From: Novosphingobium marinum
GTDB lineage: Bacteria; Pseudomonadota; Alphaproteobacteria; Sphingomonadales; Sphingomonadaceae
Assembly (NCBI RefSeq): GCF_013408095.1
Contig: NZ_JACBZF010000004.1
Span: 62,001 to 126,000 of the forward strand
DNA: 64,000 nt
Direction of reading: 5' to 3'
How positions within the stretch are numbered: position 1 is the first letter of the stretch; each line of letters begins with the position of its first letter. The position numbers and the translations under genes were made by a program. This document shows positions 34,827-42,765 of this stretch, piece by piece. Below the pieces are notes generated by a model, which did no database searches, was not told the DNA's origin, and worked only from the letters and a program-made list of their open reading frames with translations.

Positions 34827-36652
34827 CTGGCGATTACCCCTTCCCCCGGTGACTGCGCGATAGTTTCCGTAAAGCTGTTGATCGTTGCGAATTCGGCAAG
34901 GAACCTTTCGACGACCGCGGCGAAAAGGAACATCCGCCCCTTCTCGAACGAGGCGTCGTCGAACGTTATCGTGATGCAGCTCCCTCGGGCGACCGCCATC
35001 TGGCCGCCGCCCGGAATGCGCCGGATGATCGAGCGCGAGCGGACATCGGTTATGCCGTCGATCTGCCGCCGCATCGCCGGATCGTCGCGCTGGCCGTAGA
35101 GCGCGAGATGGTCGCGCAGGATCGAGGGATCGCCGCCGTCCTCGGGCGCGAGCGTCGCGTAATTCGGCGTGAGGTGGGCGATGACGCGCCATGCCGCGTC
35201 GGTGAGGCCGAGCGGCGGGCGCGGCTTGCTGGGACTGCGCAGCACCGAGACCGCACGCACCGGCCCGCTGGGCGGGGTGAAATGCTGCGTGCCGCGAAAG
35301 GTCAGGTCGCCGGCGAGCTCGCGATTGGTCACGAGCGCGCGGACCGAAAGCTCCTTGATGTCGGCCAGGCGTTCCGGATTTCCCGGCGCGCTGAGCGAAA
35401 TCCAGGTCTCGGTGCCGATGTAGTCGCTTCGCTTCTTGAGCTTGCGCTGCCGCGACGACAGCTTTCGCATCGTCAGTCGCGGCAGGTAGAACATCGCATC
35501 GCGCCAGTCGTAGAGCAGCGCACCGAGCGCGTAGAGCGGCGCGACCGGCCGGGGCTCCTGGTCGTCGCGCATGTGCGCCGACACATCGATCATGCGGAAC
35601 ACTTCGAAATCGAGCGGTCGTGTACGGTCGGGCACGACGTGGAACTCGTGATCGAATGCCGTCACCTGCACGCGCCCCAGCTGCTTTTCGAACAGGTTGA
35701 TCGCGGGCGCCGCGAACAGCCGGAAATTCGCGGGAGAAAGCGCGCCGGTCAGCGTGTCGGAAGAGCGGTTGAACAGCAGCACGATGTCGCACGCGCCGCC
35801 CTGCGCCTCGGCAAATGCCTTGTCGAGGCCGGTCAGCCGCGCGAAGAGGAAGCGTTCGGGGCAGGCGAAATATTCGCTGAGCAGGCGGTACCCGCGGAAG
35901 GAACGCTCCTCTGCGGGAAGCAGCGCCTCGTCGTCGTCGAAGCCGACCTGCTCGGGCTGTCCGATCATCACGGGTTTCGCCGACGCAGACTTGGCGGGCT
36001 TGCCCATGACCGCGATCGTCTCGCCGATGATCTGGCGGTAAAGTTCGCCCGGCACCGTCTCGGACCCGTCGAGATAGAGCGGCAGGCTGTCGAGCTTGAT
36101 CTTCTCGAGCGGGATGCCGCCCGTCGATTCGAAGCGGAGCCGCAGGCCGGCTTCCGCGCGCACGTCGGCAGCGGCGGCGAAAGCGGCGACCGCCGAACGC
36201 GAGGACAGGTATTCGACCTCGGAAATCCTCAAGGGGTAGAGTTTTACGTTGTGCCCCATGCGAAACGACACCGGAGTGCCCGCGTTTTCGGTCGATGCCG
36301 CGGTCAGGAGCGTGCCGCGCGGGACGGTGTAACCTTCGGCCAGCAGCGGGTCGCTCGCCTTGGGCTCGAACCCGGCGACGCAGATCGACGGCATCGGGGC
36401 GAGGTAGTGCGGCTGGATCGCCGCGAGCAGGTGCTGCGTGAATTCCGGGTACTGGTCCGCCAGCTTGAGCTGGACGCGCGCACCCAGGAACGCGACGCCC
36501 TCGAGCAGGCGCTCGACATAGGGGTCCGGATCGTTCGGCGTCTTCAGGCCGAGACGCGCCGCGACGGTCTCGTGTTCCTCGCCGAACTCGCGCGCGGCCT
36601 CGCGCAGGTAGGCGAGCTCGTCGTTGTAGTATTGCAGCAGGCGCGGATCCAT
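34790..36652 (-). CDS. tssF: T6SS baseplate protein TssF
   Basis: A 620-residue VasA/ImpG-family baseplate wedge component. The conserved opening DPRLLQYYNDELAYLREAAR is present, followed by DPYVERLLEGVAFLGARVQL and YPEFTQHLLAAIQPHYLAPM. Length is normal for TssF. It follows tssE after 72 bp of featureless sequence and overlaps tssG by 37 bp. Confidence 0.95.
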   Translation of the reverse strand: MDPRLLQYYNDELAYLREAAREFGEEHETVAARLGLKTPNDPDPYVERLLEGVAFLGARVQLKLADQYPEFTQHLLAAIQPHYLAPMPSICVAGFEPKASDPLLAEGYTVPRGTLLTAASTENAGTPVSFRMGHNVKLYPLRISEVEYLSSRSAVAAFAAAADVRAEAGLRLRFESTGGIPLEKIKLDSLPLYLDGSETVPGELYRQIIGETIAVMGKPAKSASAKPVMIGQPEQVGFDDDEALLPAEERSFRGYRLLSEYFACPERFLFARLTGLDKAFAEAQGGACDIVLLFNRSSDTLTGALSPANFRLFAAPAINLFEKQLGRVQVTAFDHEFHVVPDRTRPLDFEVFRMIDVSAHMRDDQEPRPVAPLYALGALLYDWRDAMFYLPRLTMRKLSSRQRKLKKRSDYIGTETWISLSAPGNPERLADIKELSVRALVTNRELAGDLTFRGTQHFTPPSGPVRAVSVLRSPSKPRPPLGLTDAAWRVIAHLTPNYATLAPEDGGDPSILRDHLALYGQRDDPAMRRQIDGITDVRSRSIIRRIPGGGQMAVARGSCITITFDDASFEKGRMFLFAAVVERFLAEFATINSFTETIAQSPGEGVIARWPARIGRKHTI

Positions 36653-36724
36653 CAGCTGGCTCCGCTCCCGGCCGCCCCGGCGTCTGTTCGTCCGATGATA
36701 CCCATGCCCCCGCTGCCCCCCGCG

Positions 36725-37270
36725 TTACTCGCGCACGGTCATCGAGGCAGTATCGACCTCGAGGTCGGTGCGGATCTTGACCGGGATCGCCCTGACGGCG
36801 GAGCGCACGTCGGCCTGGATGACGAAGGTAATCGAATTCTCGCGCTCGACCTCGGCCAGCGGTTCGACCTCGAGCGAGGACTTCTCCACCCGCTGTTCGA
36901 ACGCAAGGATCGCCTGCCGGATATCGCGCGCACGCTTGAGCACGAGCCGGTTGCTGATCGCCTTTCCGGCCATGTCCGGCACGCCGTAGTTGAGGACGCT
37001 GGTCTTCACTTGCGGGTAGGGATCGAGGTCGATCGAGGATTCGAGGTTGGTGGTGTTGAGCAGCCAGCCAAGTTCGCGCCGCACGGTCGAGCGCAGCGCC
37101 GATTCATTGAAGTTCTCGATCTGGGGGACGGAGAAATAGCGCATCGTGTCGCGCTTTTCCTCGAGGTCCTGGATTTCGTCGCCCCGCATGCCGCGAACGT
37201 TCTGGTCCGCGACGAGCTTGTCGAAGATCGTCGGATCGAGATGGCCCCGGCGTGATCCCTCCGCGGCCAT
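36725..37270 (-). CDS. tssE: T6SS gp25-like baseplate protein TssE
   Basis: A 181-residue protein related to phage T4 gp25, which links sheath to baseplate. Landmarks are ALRSTVRRELGWLLNTTNLE and YPQVKTSVLNYGVPDMAGK, with the C-terminal acidic strand typical of gp25/IraD. Its ATG overlaps the tagJ stop by 1 bp (TGATG). It is somewhat longer than many TssE proteins because of a charged N-terminal extension of about 35 residues. Confidence 0.93.
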   Translation of the reverse strand: MAAEGSRRGHLDPTIFDKLVADQNVRGMRGDEIQDLEEKRDTMRYFSVPQIENFNESALRSTVRRELGWLLNTTNLESSIDLDPYPQVKTSVLNYGVPDMAGKAISNRLVLKRARDIRQAILAFEQRVEKSSLEVEPLAEVERENSITFVIQADVRSAVRAIPVKIRTDLEVDTASMTVRE

Positions 37271-38058
37271 CAGTCGAATTCGAGATTGCGTAGCTCGAAA
37301 ATGCCCTTGTCGGTCCCGTCGGACAGGGTCCAGAGGCGCTGGCCGATGCCTGCGTCGCCCCATTCGCGTTCCTGCCAGTCGGTGACGCGGGCGAGCTTCT
37401 GGTCGTTGGTGCCGTCGGTATCGGTACCGGGATAGCGGGCGGGCAGGAAGGCCGCACCGGACTGACCGTTGCGGAAGCCGATCTGCACCGGATACCAGAT
37501 CATGTCGCGCAGGTCGCGCGGCCCCTCTGAGCGGATCCATTCCACTTCGTCGAAGGGCATCAGGCCGTAACGGCCGCCGATGATCGCCTCGAACGTCGGG
37601 CCGAAACGACTGTCGGCATCGGCGATCCATTCGATCGCGGTGCCGTCGAAAGTGCCGGGCATGTCGGGCGCGTTGTCGAAAGCTTCGTCGCGAGCGGCGA
37701 TTCCGCCTTCGACGTCGCCGCGCGCGATGAGCGAAATGCCCTTCGCCACGCCTTCGGCCCAGCCGCCTTCGCCGGCATGGAGCGGCAGGTCCGCCTTGCC
37801 CGCGAAAACGTCGGCGCGCTGCTTTTCGCCGCCGATCGCCTGGTTGTAGGTGACGCCCAGCATCTGCGCCTCGGGGCTCAGATGCACGAGCGATTCAAGC
37901 TGTTTCAGCGCCTTGTCGTACTCTCCCGAGACGGCAAGGAGCTGAAACAGGAACATGCGGGCGGTCTGGTCGCCCGGCTTCGTGCGAACGATGTCGACCA
38001 GCGCGGAGCGCGCTGCGTCGACATCGCCATCGCGAAGGAGGGTATCCGCGTCCGCCAC
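37270..38058 (-). CDS. tagJ: T6SS accessory protein TagJ (ImpE family)
   Basis: A 262-residue ImpE/SciE-like protein. The N-terminal half is TPR-like (DADTLLRDGDVDAARSALVD, KPGDQTARMFLFQLLAVSGE), and the C-terminal half holds the ImpE region (GGRYGLMPFDEVEWI). In Pseudomonas TagJ binds the sheath protein TssB and ClpV and modulates recycling. It lies 6 bp after hcp and is coupled to tssE. Confidence 0.9.
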   Translation of the reverse strand: MADADTLLRDGDVDAARSALVDIVRTKPGDQTARMFLFQLLAVSGEYDKALKQLESLVHLSPEAQMLGVTYNQAIGGEKQRADVFAGKADLPLHAGEGGWAEGVAKGISLIARGDVEGGIAARDEAFDNAPDMPGTFDGTAIEWIADADSRFGPTFEAIIGGRYGLMPFDEVEWIRSEGPRDLRDMIWYPVQIGFRNGQSGAAFLPARYPGTDTDGTNDQKLARVTDWQEREWGDAGIGQRLWTLSDGTDKGIFELRNLEFD

Positions 38059-38064
38059 GGTCGC

Positions 38065-38550
38065 TTACTTCGGCGTACGCGTCTTGAGGTCGTACTCGAA
38101 CTGGGCGTTGCCGGAAGCCTTGCCGGTCGCTTCGTCCTGCGCGACGTACTTGAACTTGATCGCCGCGAAGTTGAGCGAGACCGATTCCATCGGAGAGTCC
38201 GCGCCACCGACGTTCGAGACGTTGGTGATGAGAACGTGCTTCATCTCCATCAGGTAGTAGTCGAGCTGCTCGCCACCGGCCTTGCGACCGACGAGGCGGG
38301 CCTTGTCGATGTGCGTGCCCTTGGCGCAGTTTTCCATCAGCGCCGGCGACGCGAGGTCGACGGACTTGTTGAAGGACAGGTCGGTGAACTGGGCGCGGCC
38401 TTCGCCACCGCCCTGGCCGTACTGCATCGTGCCGCCGTTAACGACGGACCACGAGAAATCCATGATTTCGGTCCAGCCGTCTTCGCCAAGGACCTTGACC
38501 TTGGATTCGCCCTTGATGTCGCCGATCTTTACAAAATTGTCTGAAGCCAT
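38065..38550 (-). CDS. hcp: T6SS tube protein Hcp
   Basis: A 161-residue Hcp (TssD) that forms stacked hexamer rings, the inner tube expelled from the cell. The start SDNFVKIGDIKGESKVK and the block KGTHIDKARLVGRKAGGEQL are Hcp-like. A strong Shine-Dalgarno (AAAAGGAG) precedes the ATG, fitting the high expression Hcp needs. A hairpin lies in the 95 bp between tssC and hcp. Confidence 0.95.
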   Translation of the reverse strand: MASDNFVKIGDIKGESKVKVLGEDGWTEIMDFSWSVVNGGTMQYGQGGGEGRAQFTDLSFNKSVDLASPALMENCAKGTHIDKARLVGRKAGGEQLDYYLMEMKHVLITNVSNVGGADSPMESVSLNFAAIKFKYVAQDEATGKASGNAQFEYDLKTRTPK

Positions 38551-38611
38551 GGCAGCTTCTCCTTTTGGTTAACAGTGTAACGTCAGTTCGAAGAGCGACC
38601 CATCGCTTACC

Positions 38612-38631
38612 CCATCGTTGCGTGACGATGG
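38612..38631 (-). repeat. Intergenic hairpin between tssC and hcp
   Basis: Perfect 7 bp arms CCATCGT and ACGATGG around a 6 nt loop, 14 nt after the tssC stop. There is no T run, so full termination is unlikely. It may stabilise upstream mRNA or mark a processing point that sets hcp levels apart from tssC. Confidence 0.5.
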
Positions 38632-38645
38632 TTTGAATACGAAAC

Positions 38646-40142
38646 TTATGCCGCCGGCTTGGGCAGGCGGGAAACCATGCTGAGCGCCACGTCCATGCCT
38701 TCCAGCTGGTAGTGCGGCACCATGTGGAACTTGCCCTTGTAGTAGCCGGGATTTTCCTCGTCCGGGATGACCTGGACGCGGGCTTCCTTGAGCGGCAGCC
38801 GCGCCTTGGTCTCTTCCGACGAGGCGTCGGGCTGGCCGTCGATGTACTGCGCGATCCAGCCCTGCAGGTCGTCCTGGATCTGCTTGGGCGTGCGCGTGCC
38901 GCCCACCCAGTCGCGCACCATGCACTTCAGGTAGTGCGCGAAGCGACAGCTGGCGAAAAGGTACGGCAGTCGCGCCGAGAGATTGGCTGACGCGGTCGCG
39001 GCGGGATCCTCGTAAACAGCGGGTTTGTGGACGGTCTGCGCGCCAATGAACGTCGCCTGGTCGGTGTTCTTGCGATGCACCAACGCGAGCATGCCCGCCT
39101 TGGACAGTTCCGCCTCGCGCCGGTCCGAAATCGCGATCTCGGTCGGGCACTTGAGGTCGACGCCGCCTTCGTCGGTCGGGAACATCGAAGTCGGCAGGCC
39201 CTCGACCGTGCCGCCGCTTTCCACGCCGCGAATGCGGGTGCACCAGCCCCAGGTGCTGAACGCCTCGGTGATGCGCACGCCCATCGCGTAGGCCGAATTG
39301 ACCCACAGGTGCTTGTCGTGATCGCCGGCGGTATCCTCCTCGAAGTCGAACTCGTCGACGGGTTCGGTCTTCGGCCCGTAGATCGGGCGGCCGAGGAAAC
39401 GCGGCATCGTCAGCGCAAGGTAGCGGCTGTCGGTCGATTCGCGGAAGGTGCGCCACGCGACGTAGTCGGTCGCGTCGAACTGCTTGGCGAGGTCGCGCGG
39501 ATTGGAAAGCTCGGTCCAGCTTTCCATGCCGAGCAGGCCCGGAGCCGCGGCGGCGATGAACGGAGCGTGCGCCGCGGCGCCGATCTTCGACAGGCCCTTC
39601 TGGATTTCGAGGTCGGGCGCGGAATGATCGAAGTCGTAGTCGCAGACAAAGGCGCCGTAGGGCTGGCCGCCGAGCTGGCCGAATTCGGCCTCGTAGATCT
39701 TCTTGAACAGCGGGCTCTGGTCCCACGCGGCGTCGCGATACTGGCGGAACATCTTGCGGACCTCGTCCTTCGAGATGTTCATGACGCGGATCTTGAGGTC
39801 GGACCCGGTCGCGGTGTTCATCACCATGTAGTGCAGTCCGCGCCAGGCGCTTTCCAGCTTCTGGTAGTCGGGATGGTGGATGATCTCGTTGATCTGGTCG
39901 GACAGCTTCTTGTCGATCGCCGCACGCAGCGAGTCCATCGTCTTGAAGACATCGTCGGAGACGAGGCTCTCGTCCTGCAGGACCTGTTCGGCCAGCGTCG
40001 ATACGGCCTGTTCGATCCGCGAAGCGCGCTCCTCGCTCGCCGGCTTGAATTCCTTGCGCAGCAGCGCCGAGAAATCGTCGGGCGCGCTCTCGGTCTCGGT
40101 TGCCGGCGCGGCAGTTGCGGATTGGACGTTTTCAGTCGACAT
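38646..40142 (-). CDS. tssC: T6SS sheath large subunit TssC
   Basis: A 498-residue VipB-like protein that pairs with TssB to build the contractile sheath. Landmarks are WRGLHYMVMNTATGSDLKIR, GQPYGAFVCDYDFDHSAPD, and the C-terminal YKGKFHMVPHYQLEGMDVAL. Full length, with no sign of damage. It follows tssB after 77 bp that hold a 13 bp hairpin. Confidence 0.96.
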   Translation of the reverse strand: MSTENVQSATAAPATETESAPDDFSALLRKEFKPASEERASRIEQAVSTLAEQVLQDESLVSDDVFKTMDSLRAAIDKKLSDQINEIIHHPDYQKLESAWRGLHYMVMNTATGSDLKIRVMNISKDEVRKMFRQYRDAAWDQSPLFKKIYEAEFGQLGGQPYGAFVCDYDFDHSAPDLEIQKGLSKIGAAAHAPFIAAAAPGLLGMESWTELSNPRDLAKQFDATDYVAWRTFRESTDSRYLALTMPRFLGRPIYGPKTEPVDEFDFEEDTAGDHDKHLWVNSAYAMGVRITEAFSTWGWCTRIRGVESGGTVEGLPTSMFPTDEGGVDLKCPTEIAISDRREAELSKAGMLALVHRKNTDQATFIGAQTVHKPAVYEDPAATASANLSARLPYLFASCRFAHYLKCMVRDWVGGTRTPKQIQDDLQGWIAQYIDGQPDASSEETKARLPLKEARVQVIPDEENPGYYKGKFHMVPHYQLEGMDVALSMVSRLPKPAA

Positions 40143-40180
40143 TTGCTGTTCCCCAAAACAACTTGGTTATCCGAAGCAAC

Positions 40181-40210
40181 CGGGCCGCCGGATCGGTATC
40201 CGGCGGCCCG
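40181..40210 (-). repeat. Strong hairpin between tssB and tssC
   Basis: Perfect 13 bp arms (CGGGCCGCCGGAT and its complement) with a 4 nt loop, starting 10 nt after the tssB stop and ending 38 nt before tssC. It has terminator-like strength but lacks a T run. It may attenuate or stabilise the transcript between two genes whose products assemble 1:1. Confidence 0.6.
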
Positions 40211-40219
40211 CGCTCTCCC

Positions 40220-40768
40220 TTACTCCTTGGTCTCGTCTTCCGGCGCGGCATCGGCACCGGAGTCCGCTTCCTGCGATTGCGCCTTGGCGGCGGTCATCGA
40301 CTTGAGCAGATCGGGATCCTTCATCAGCTTCTCGAGAAGGTCCTGCGCGCCGTCCTTGCCGTCCATGAACAGCATCAGGTCGTTGAGTTCCTGCCGCGCG
40401 TCGAGAAGCTTCTTGAGCGCGGGCACGTTCTTCGCGACGGCGCCGGGGTTGAAGTCCTCCATCGAGCGAAAGTTCAGGTCCACGGCCATCTTGCCGCCGT
40501 CTCCCGCGAGCGTGTTCTCTACGTTGAAGGCGGCGCGCGGCGCGATCGCGGCCATGCGTTCCTCGAAATTGTCCATGTCGAATTCGAGCAGGTTGCGCTC
40601 GGCAAGCACCTTCTTCTCGACGTGGCTCTTGCCGGAAAGGTCCGACATCACGCCCATGACAAAGGGCAGTTCCACTTTCTGGCGGGAACCGAAGGTCTCG
40701 ACTTCGTATTCGATATGGACACGGGGTGCCCGGTTCTCCTTGATGAACCGCTGGCCACTCTTCGCCAT
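40220..40768 (-). CDS. tssB: T6SS sheath small subunit TssB
   Basis: A 182-residue VipA-like sheath protein. The signature VELPFVMGVMSDLSGKSHVE lies near residues 32-51, followed by FDMDNFEERMAAIAPRAAF. A clear GGAGGG sits before the ATG. The C-terminal 20 residues are acidic and Ala-rich, longer than the minimal family end. About 100 bp separate it from tssA, enough for a promoter, although none was recognised. Confidence 0.95.
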   Translation of the reverse strand: MAKSGQRFIKENRAPRVHIEYEVETFGSRQKVELPFVMGVMSDLSGKSHVEKKVLAERNLLEFDMDNFEERMAAIAPRAAFNVENTLAGDGGKMAVDLNFRSMEDFNPGAVAKNVPALKKLLDARQELNDLMLFMDGKDGAQDLLEKLMKDPDLLKSMTAAKAQSQEADSGADAAPEDETKE

Positions 40769-40870
40769 GTAATCCCTCCGATGCTCGCGTTACCAATTCT
40801 CCGGCTGCGAAGTAATCGCACCCGATGGAACCACGTCCGACAACATCGCGTCGGCAGACGCGTAAATCTC

Positions 40871-41944
40871 TTACCAGCCGTCCGAACTTGAACTGTCGCT
40901 GTCCGAACTGCTGCCCGAATCGTAGCTGTTATTTTCGCGAACCCGTTGGCTTTTGAGAACACTCCCGGCCTCCGAAAGGCTGCCCGGGGCGATGTCCTCA
41001 AGTACCGCCATGAAGTCGAGGCTAATCCAGTCTCTCGCCCGACGCAAGACCAATGGCACCGGACTACCTGGTTCATACTTCTCGTAATAGGCGCAAATCG
41101 CGTCGATTGCCCTCGCGACATCGTTGCGATTGTTGATTCCGCCGGAGAAACCCGCGCCCTTGGGCGCGGTCGCCGCTCCGTCGCCGCTTTCGACCGGCCC
41201 GTCGCTCTCCACCGGGTCGTCCGGCTCCTCGCCGGTTGCCTCGGGGGGCAGATTGGCCTTCACCGCGCGGCGAATCTTGTCGAGCGCCTGGTACGTCGGC
41301 TCGAAATTGGTGGCCGAGTCGCCCTCGGCATTCTCGGTAAATATCTGATCGGTACGCTGGATCGCGTCGACAAGGCGATCTACCTGCACGAGGATGTTCT
41401 GCAGTTCCTCGACCGGCGTCGCCTCGACCAGCGCGCGGAACTGGCCGAACCCGTCCGCGCCCGCGCCTTCGTCGACGAAGCGCTCGAAATCGCTGCCAGA
41501 GAAACTGCCGAGCCGCTCGTGCGCGATCAGCGGGACCTCACGCAAAGGGCCGAGAAACTCTCCGATGCGGGTCAGCGACTCGCAGGGCGCCTTGCGCCCG
41601 ATGAAGCCGACCTCGTCCAGCTGCGGGTGAACGTCGGCCCAGCGTTCGCTCGACAGCGCGGCGAGCCAGTCGGCTGCGTCGCAAAGGGTCTCGAACTTCT
41701 GCTGCTGCGCGGCCGCGCGCATGAGGTAGGTGGCCAGCCACAGGTCGCGCGTCTGTTCTGCCTGGGCAAGGATCAGCTTGACCGTCTCGCCCCAGTCGAT
41801 GTCGTCGCCGCCGACCGAATCGGCACTGATCGAGCGCTCGAACGCGGCCTCGATCTGCTGCCGCACCGGATCGGCGTAGAGATCGGGCCCCGACGGCTCC
41901 TCCTCGGAAAGAGGCGCAACCAGAGCCCCGATATCAATCGCCAT
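40871..41944 (-). CDS. tssA: T6SS cap/assembly protein TssA
   Basis: A 357-residue protein with the ImpA N-terminal domain (about residues 5-140: PLSEEEPSGPDLYADPVRQQ, YLMRAAAQQQKFETLCDAAD). A flexible acidic linker follows (about 230-270) and a C-terminal domain with RRARDWISLDFMAVLEDIAP. It ends in a serine/aspartate-rich tail (SDSDSSSSD) that is unusual. TssA primes tube and sheath polymerisation at the baseplate. It starts 25 bp downstream of the OmpA-like gene. Confidence 0.92.
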   Translation of the reverse strand: MAIDIGALVAPLSEEEPSGPDLYADPVRQQIEAAFERSISADSVGGDDIDWGETVKLILAQAEQTRDLWLATYLMRAAAQQQKFETLCDAADWLAALSSERWADVHPQLDEVGFIGRKAPCESLTRIGEFLGPLREVPLIAHERLGSFSGSDFERFVDEGAGADGFGQFRALVEATPVEELQNILVQVDRLVDAIQRTDQIFTENAEGDSATNFEPTYQALDKIRRAVKANLPPEATGEEPDDPVESDGPVESGDGAATAPKGAGFSGGINNRNDVARAIDAICAYYEKYEPGSPVPLVLRRARDWISLDFMAVLEDIAPGSLSEAGSVLKSQRVRENNSYDSGSSSDSDSSSSDGW

Positions 41945-41969
41945 ATTTTCTACCCCCCTGGCGCCGCGA

Positions 41970-42569
41970 TCAATCGAGTTTGATTACCTCGACGCGGCGA
42001 TTGGCGGGGGAAGTGGCTTCCATTCCGACTCGCGGACGCTCGTCTCCGTAGCCCCTGGCGCGGAAACGCGACCGGGGGATGCCCTTCTCGACGAGATAGG
42101 CGACGAGCGCCTCTGCCTGCTGCCGCGAAAGGTCGAGGCTGGCACCAGGATTGCCCGTCGACTCGACGTAGCCGGCGATCAGATAGCGCTCTCCGATGAG
42201 CTCGGGCGATGAAATCGCGCGAAAAAGTTCTTCGGCCTGCTCGGTCCCGTCGGACTGCAAAGCGGAGGAACCCGGCTCGAACTGCACGGTGATACTGCTG
42301 CGTCCCTGCGCCAGCGCGGTCTTCAGCAGGCCGCTCGGAACCAGCTTCGGTTCGAAGGGTTCGGGCTTCGGCTCGGGCGCCGCGCGCGTCGTGCGCCGGC
42401 GCTGCTGCGGCGCGGGCGTCGGCGTAACGCGTTGCTTTTTTTCTTCTTTTTTCGCCTTGTTGGTGCCGAACGTCCACCCGCGGGTGGGCGCTTCCTCGGC
42501 AGAAGCCGGCGCGATGGCTGCTGCAGGCAGCAAGAGCGCGGCGGTCGTGATCAGGAAACGTGTCGGCAT
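41970..42569 (-). CDS. Exported OmpA-domain protein at the head of the tss operon
   Basis: A 199-residue protein. ATG 42569 was chosen because GGAG lies 8 bp upstream and a clean signal peptide follows (residues 1-24, cleavage near PASAEE). A basic, Pro-rich linker (about 30-75) leads to a C-terminal OmpA peptidoglycan-binding domain (about 95-199) containing SLDLSRQQAEALVAYLVEKG and GYGDERPRVG. It would be periplasmic. It may anchor the T6SS membrane complex to the cell wall; the cluster lacks the TssJ lipoprotein that usually sits there. Confidence 0.85.
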   Translation of the reverse strand: MPTRFLITTAALLLPAAAIAPASAEEAPTRGWTFGTNKAKKEEKKQRVTPTPAPQQRRRTTRAAPEPKPEPFEPKLVPSGLLKTALAQGRSSITVQFEPGSSALQSDGTEQAEELFRAISSPELIGERYLIAGYVESTGNPGASLDLSRQQAEALVAYLVEKGIPRSRFRARGYGDERPRVGMEATSPANRRVEVIKLD

Positions 42570-42765
42570 CACAAATCTCCGATGGAACACGGGCAGATAC
42601 GCATCTACCCTCGATACATTGTTCTTTCTATCACACTTCATATGCGCAAGCCAATCTGATAGCGTGCATTCACTGCGGGTCGCCATAACAGCAAGAGCGT
42701 ATTTCGAAGGACTTAATCCGGACGGCGATTATCCGCGTTCCGGCCATTAAAGGAAGGAAACGCCA
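42570..42765. promoter_or_regulatory. Divergent control region of the ompA-tssA operon and vgrG
   Basis: 196 bp, clearly more AT-rich than its surroundings, between two T6SS units pointing apart. It should hold both promoters. A short inverted repeat AGAT-N4-ATCT lies at about 42594-42605. I looked for a sigma-54 -24/-12 element, common upstream of T6SS genes, and found no good match. Confidence 0.5.

Noticed and set aside
42570..42765. Sigma-54 promoter for the T6SS operons
   Set aside because: No TGGC-N8-TTGC type element with correct spacing was found on either strand.
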